Shown in pieces: positions 62,746-64,000 of a DNA stretch of 64,000 nucleotides. Within the stretch, counting starts at the first letter, position 1; each line of letters begins with the position of its first letter. Both the position numbers and the translations under genes were made by a program. The DNA lies in assembly GCF_014192915.1 (NCBI RefSeq), contig NZ_JACHYN010000011.1, forward strand, positions 156,489-220,488, in the 5' to 3' direction. The DNA is from Azospirillum sp. OGB3 (GTDB lineage Bacteria > Pseudomonadota > Alphaproteobacteria > Azospirillales > Azospirillaceae). A model generated the notes under the pieces. That model was not told the DNA's origin and did not search any database. It saw nothing but the letters and a program-made list of their open reading frames with translations.

Positions 62746-62826
62746 TCAGAGACGGGCGCAGGCGTAGGCGTTGATTTCGGTGCCGACGGCGATTTCGACG
62801 ATCTGGGGCTTGCGCCAGGTCTTCAT
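62746..62826 (-). CDS. pqqA: PQQ precursor peptide PqqA
   Basis: 26 residues on the minus strand, starting ATG at 62826 behind GGAGG (spacing seven) and ending TGA at 62746. The N-terminus reads MKTWRKPQIVEIAVG; Glu17 and Tyr21 (E-x3-Y) are the residues converted to PQQ, and the C-terminus is ACARL. This is the ribosomally made substrate of PqqB-E, first gene of the pqqABCDE operon. TTGTCC at about 62933 and TAACGT 16 bases on could be its promoter. Confidence 0.94.
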   Translation of the reverse strand: MKTWRKPQIVEIAVGTEINAYACARL

Positions 62827-63034
62827 GGTTGGGTCCTCCGCGCTTGGATTGGCCTTGGGGTGATTCCCAGGGGATGGTGCCGCCCGCCGCGGGCGGCCCC
62901 GCTAGCGAACGTTAGAACGCTACGGGTACGGGACAAGGTGGTCTATGCGACTTTGGAAGCAGGTGCGCTGCACAACCGGATAGGGTGCTCCGCCGTCCGG
63001 GCCTCTTTCCCTGCGTGTTGGCGCCCCAGCGGCC

Positions 63035-63063
63035 TTGCATCCCCCCGCACGCGGGGCTATCAA
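63035..63063 (+). promoter_or_regulatory. Sigma-70-type promoter for eno
   Basis: TTGCAT (63035-63040), 17-base spacer, TATCAA (63058-63063). The spacer itself forms CCCC/GGGG pairs. Confidence 0.6.
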
Positions 63064-63081
63064 GCCCGCGCGCTTCTTTTT

Positions 63082-63115
63082 CGCCTGGAAAGATCATCCG
63101 CCTGGAAAGATCATC
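63082..63115 (+). repeat. Tandem 17-base repeat in the eno leader
   Basis: CGCCTGGAAAGATCATC occurs twice with no gap (63082-63098 and 63099-63115), 34 bases upstream of the eno ATG. Probably a recent duplication. Confidence 0.9.
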
Positions 63116-63149
63116 CAGAGGACGCGCGCAACGCGGAGGAAGGACAAAC

Positions 63150-64000
63150 ATGAGCGCCATTACCGAAATCCACGCCCGCGAGATCCTCGACAGCCGTGGG
63201 AACCCGACCGTCGAGGTGGACGTCCTGCTCGAATCCGGCGCCTTCGGCCGCGCCGCCGTTCCGTCGGGCGCCTCGACCGGCGCGCACGAGGCGGTGGAGC
63301 TGCGCGACGGCGACAAGGGCCGCTACGGCGGCAAGGGCGTGCTGAAGGCCGTGGAGTCGGTCAACGGCGAGATCTTCGACGCCATCGCCGGCCTCGACGG
63401 CTCCAACCAGCGCGCCCTCGACCTCGCCATGATCGAGCTGGACGGCACCCCCAACAAGGGCCGCCTCGGCGCCAACGCCATCCTCGGCGTCTCGCTCGCC
63501 GTTGCCAAGGCGTCCGCGGAAGAGGCCGCGCTGCCGCTGTTCCGCTACGTCGGCGGCGCGTTTGCCAACCTGCTGCCGGTGCCGATGATGAACATCATCA
63601 ACGGCGGCGCCCACGCCGATAACCCGATCGACATCCAGGAGTTCATGGTCATGCCGGTCGGCGCCGAGAACGGCGCCGAGGCCATCCGCATGGGCTCGGA
63701 GATCTTCCAGGCGCTCAAGAAGAAGCTCAAGGACGCCGGCCACAACACCAACGTCGGCGACGAGGGCGGCTTCGCCCCCAACCTCGCCTCGACCGAGGAC
63801 GCGCTGGGCTTCGTCATGAAGGCGATCGAGGCCGCCGGCTACAAGCCGGGCGACGACGTCATGCTGGCGATCGACGCCGCCTCGACCGAGTTCTTCAAGA
63901 ACGGGAAGTACGAGCTGGCCGGCGAGGGCAAGTCGCTGGCGCCCGAGCAGATGGTCTCCTACTGGGCTGATCTGGTCGGCCGCTACCCGATCATCTCGAT
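63150..64000 (+). CDS. eno: Enolase (5' part)
   Basis: Converts 2-phosphoglycerate to phosphoenolpyruvate in glycolysis; also a degradosome partner in some bacteria. 283 complete codons before the window ends, about two thirds of the usual 425. Visible: EILDSRGNPTVEVDV, VPSGASTGAHEAVELRD, MNIINGGAHADNPIDIQEFM and GDEGGFAPNL. The ATG at 63150 follows GGAGGAAGGA. The gene is incomplete at its 3' end because of the window edge, not a mutation. Confidence 0.96.
   Translation, partial: MSAITEIHAREILDSRGNPTVEVDVLLESGAFGRAAVPSGASTGAHEAVELRDGDKGRYGGKGVLKAVESVNGEIFDAIAGLDGSNQRALDLAMIELDGTPNKGRLGANAILGVSLAVAKASAEEAALPLFRYVGGAFANLLPVPMMNIINGGAHADNPIDIQEFMVMPVGAENGAEAIRMGSEIFQALKKKLKDAGHNTNVGDEGGFAPNLASTEDALGFVMKAIEAAGYKPGDDVMLAIDAASTEFFKNGKYELAGEGKSLAPEQMVSYWADLVGRYPIIS

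Larger units (their letters stand above)
62827..63149. other. Divergent regulatory region between pqqA and eno
   Basis: 323 bases without a gene. It contains the pqqA leader with a GC hairpin (GCCGCCCG/CGGGCGGC, 62879-62897), an inverted repeat TAGCG-N10-CGCTA (62903-62922), a good eno promoter at 63035-63063, and a tandem 17-base repeat in the eno leader. Ribosome site GGAGGAAGGA precedes eno. Confidence 0.6.

Overview
The window is a GC-rich, densely coding stretch of chromosome from an alphaproteobacterium. The gene order (nuoLMN-birA-coaX-rnj, rpsB-tsf-pyrH-frr-uppS-cdsA-dxr-rseP-bamA, fabZ-lpxA-lpxI-lpxB, gltA-gltX-comEC-lexA-moeA-moaC-trpCDG, tpiA-secG-pyrG-kdsA-eno) is the alphaproteobacterial housekeeping arrangement. 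The trpGDC cluster, the pqqABCDE operon and the overall composition suggest Rhodospirillales, most likely Azospirillum or a close relative. The genus is an inference; the class is well supported.

Layout. 1-8505 (+): the 3' part of the complex I operon (nuoL partial, nuoM, nuoN), then birA, coaX, an RNase J gene, methylmalonyl-CoA epimerase, a DUF1467 membrane protein and a Tag-type DNA glycosylase. 8506-8920 is a comparatively AT-rich gap with a long hairpin and two terminators. 8921-19976: two unknown proteins, proS, lolC/E-lolD, a Tat-like dienelactone hydrolase homologue, an EamA permease and a lipoprotein (both minus), and dnaE. 20071-33885 (+): translation, envelope and lipid genes from rpsB to lpxB, with lpxD absent from its usual place. 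33882-36518: glyoxalase, GNAT, LysR regulator and GST. 36523-39542 (-): a small membrane protein, gltA and gltX. 39683-41884 (+): comEC. 41910-47426 (-): lexA, then the chain trpG-trpD-trpC-GNAT-moaC-moeA. 47581-53822: a small secreted protein, a YibQ-like deacetylase, an HMA protein, a membrane protein, trpE and ppiD. 54039-58816 (+): tpiA, secG, pyrG, a second dienelactone hydrolase and kdsA. 58923-62826: a secreted ComEA-like protein, a palindromic repeat element and the complete pqqABCDE operon (-), including a 26-residue pqqA. The window ends inside eno (+).

Genes work together in a few modules: respiration (nuo); isoprenoid, phospholipid and lipid A supply to the outer membrane (uppS, cdsA, dxr, fabZ, lpxA/I/B, kdsA) alongside its assembly factors (bamA, skp, rseP, lolCD); tryptophan synthesis split between trpGDC and a trpE next to ppiD; molybdenum cofactor synthesis; and the PQQ ribosomal-peptide pathway. 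Many neighbours overlap by ATGA (nuoN/birA, coaX/rnj, fabZ/lpxA, lpxI/lpxB/gloA, trpG/D/C, GNAT/moaC, pqqB/C/D/E), implying translational coupling.

No tRNA, rRNA, CRISPR array, insertion sequence, prophage or plasmid function was recognised. The least ordinary parts are the structured gap at 8506-8920 with the unknown protein after it, the PQQ operon with its repeat element placed between kdsA and eno, the missing lpxD, and several operator-like palindromes. I did not see a convincing wholly new multi-gene system here.
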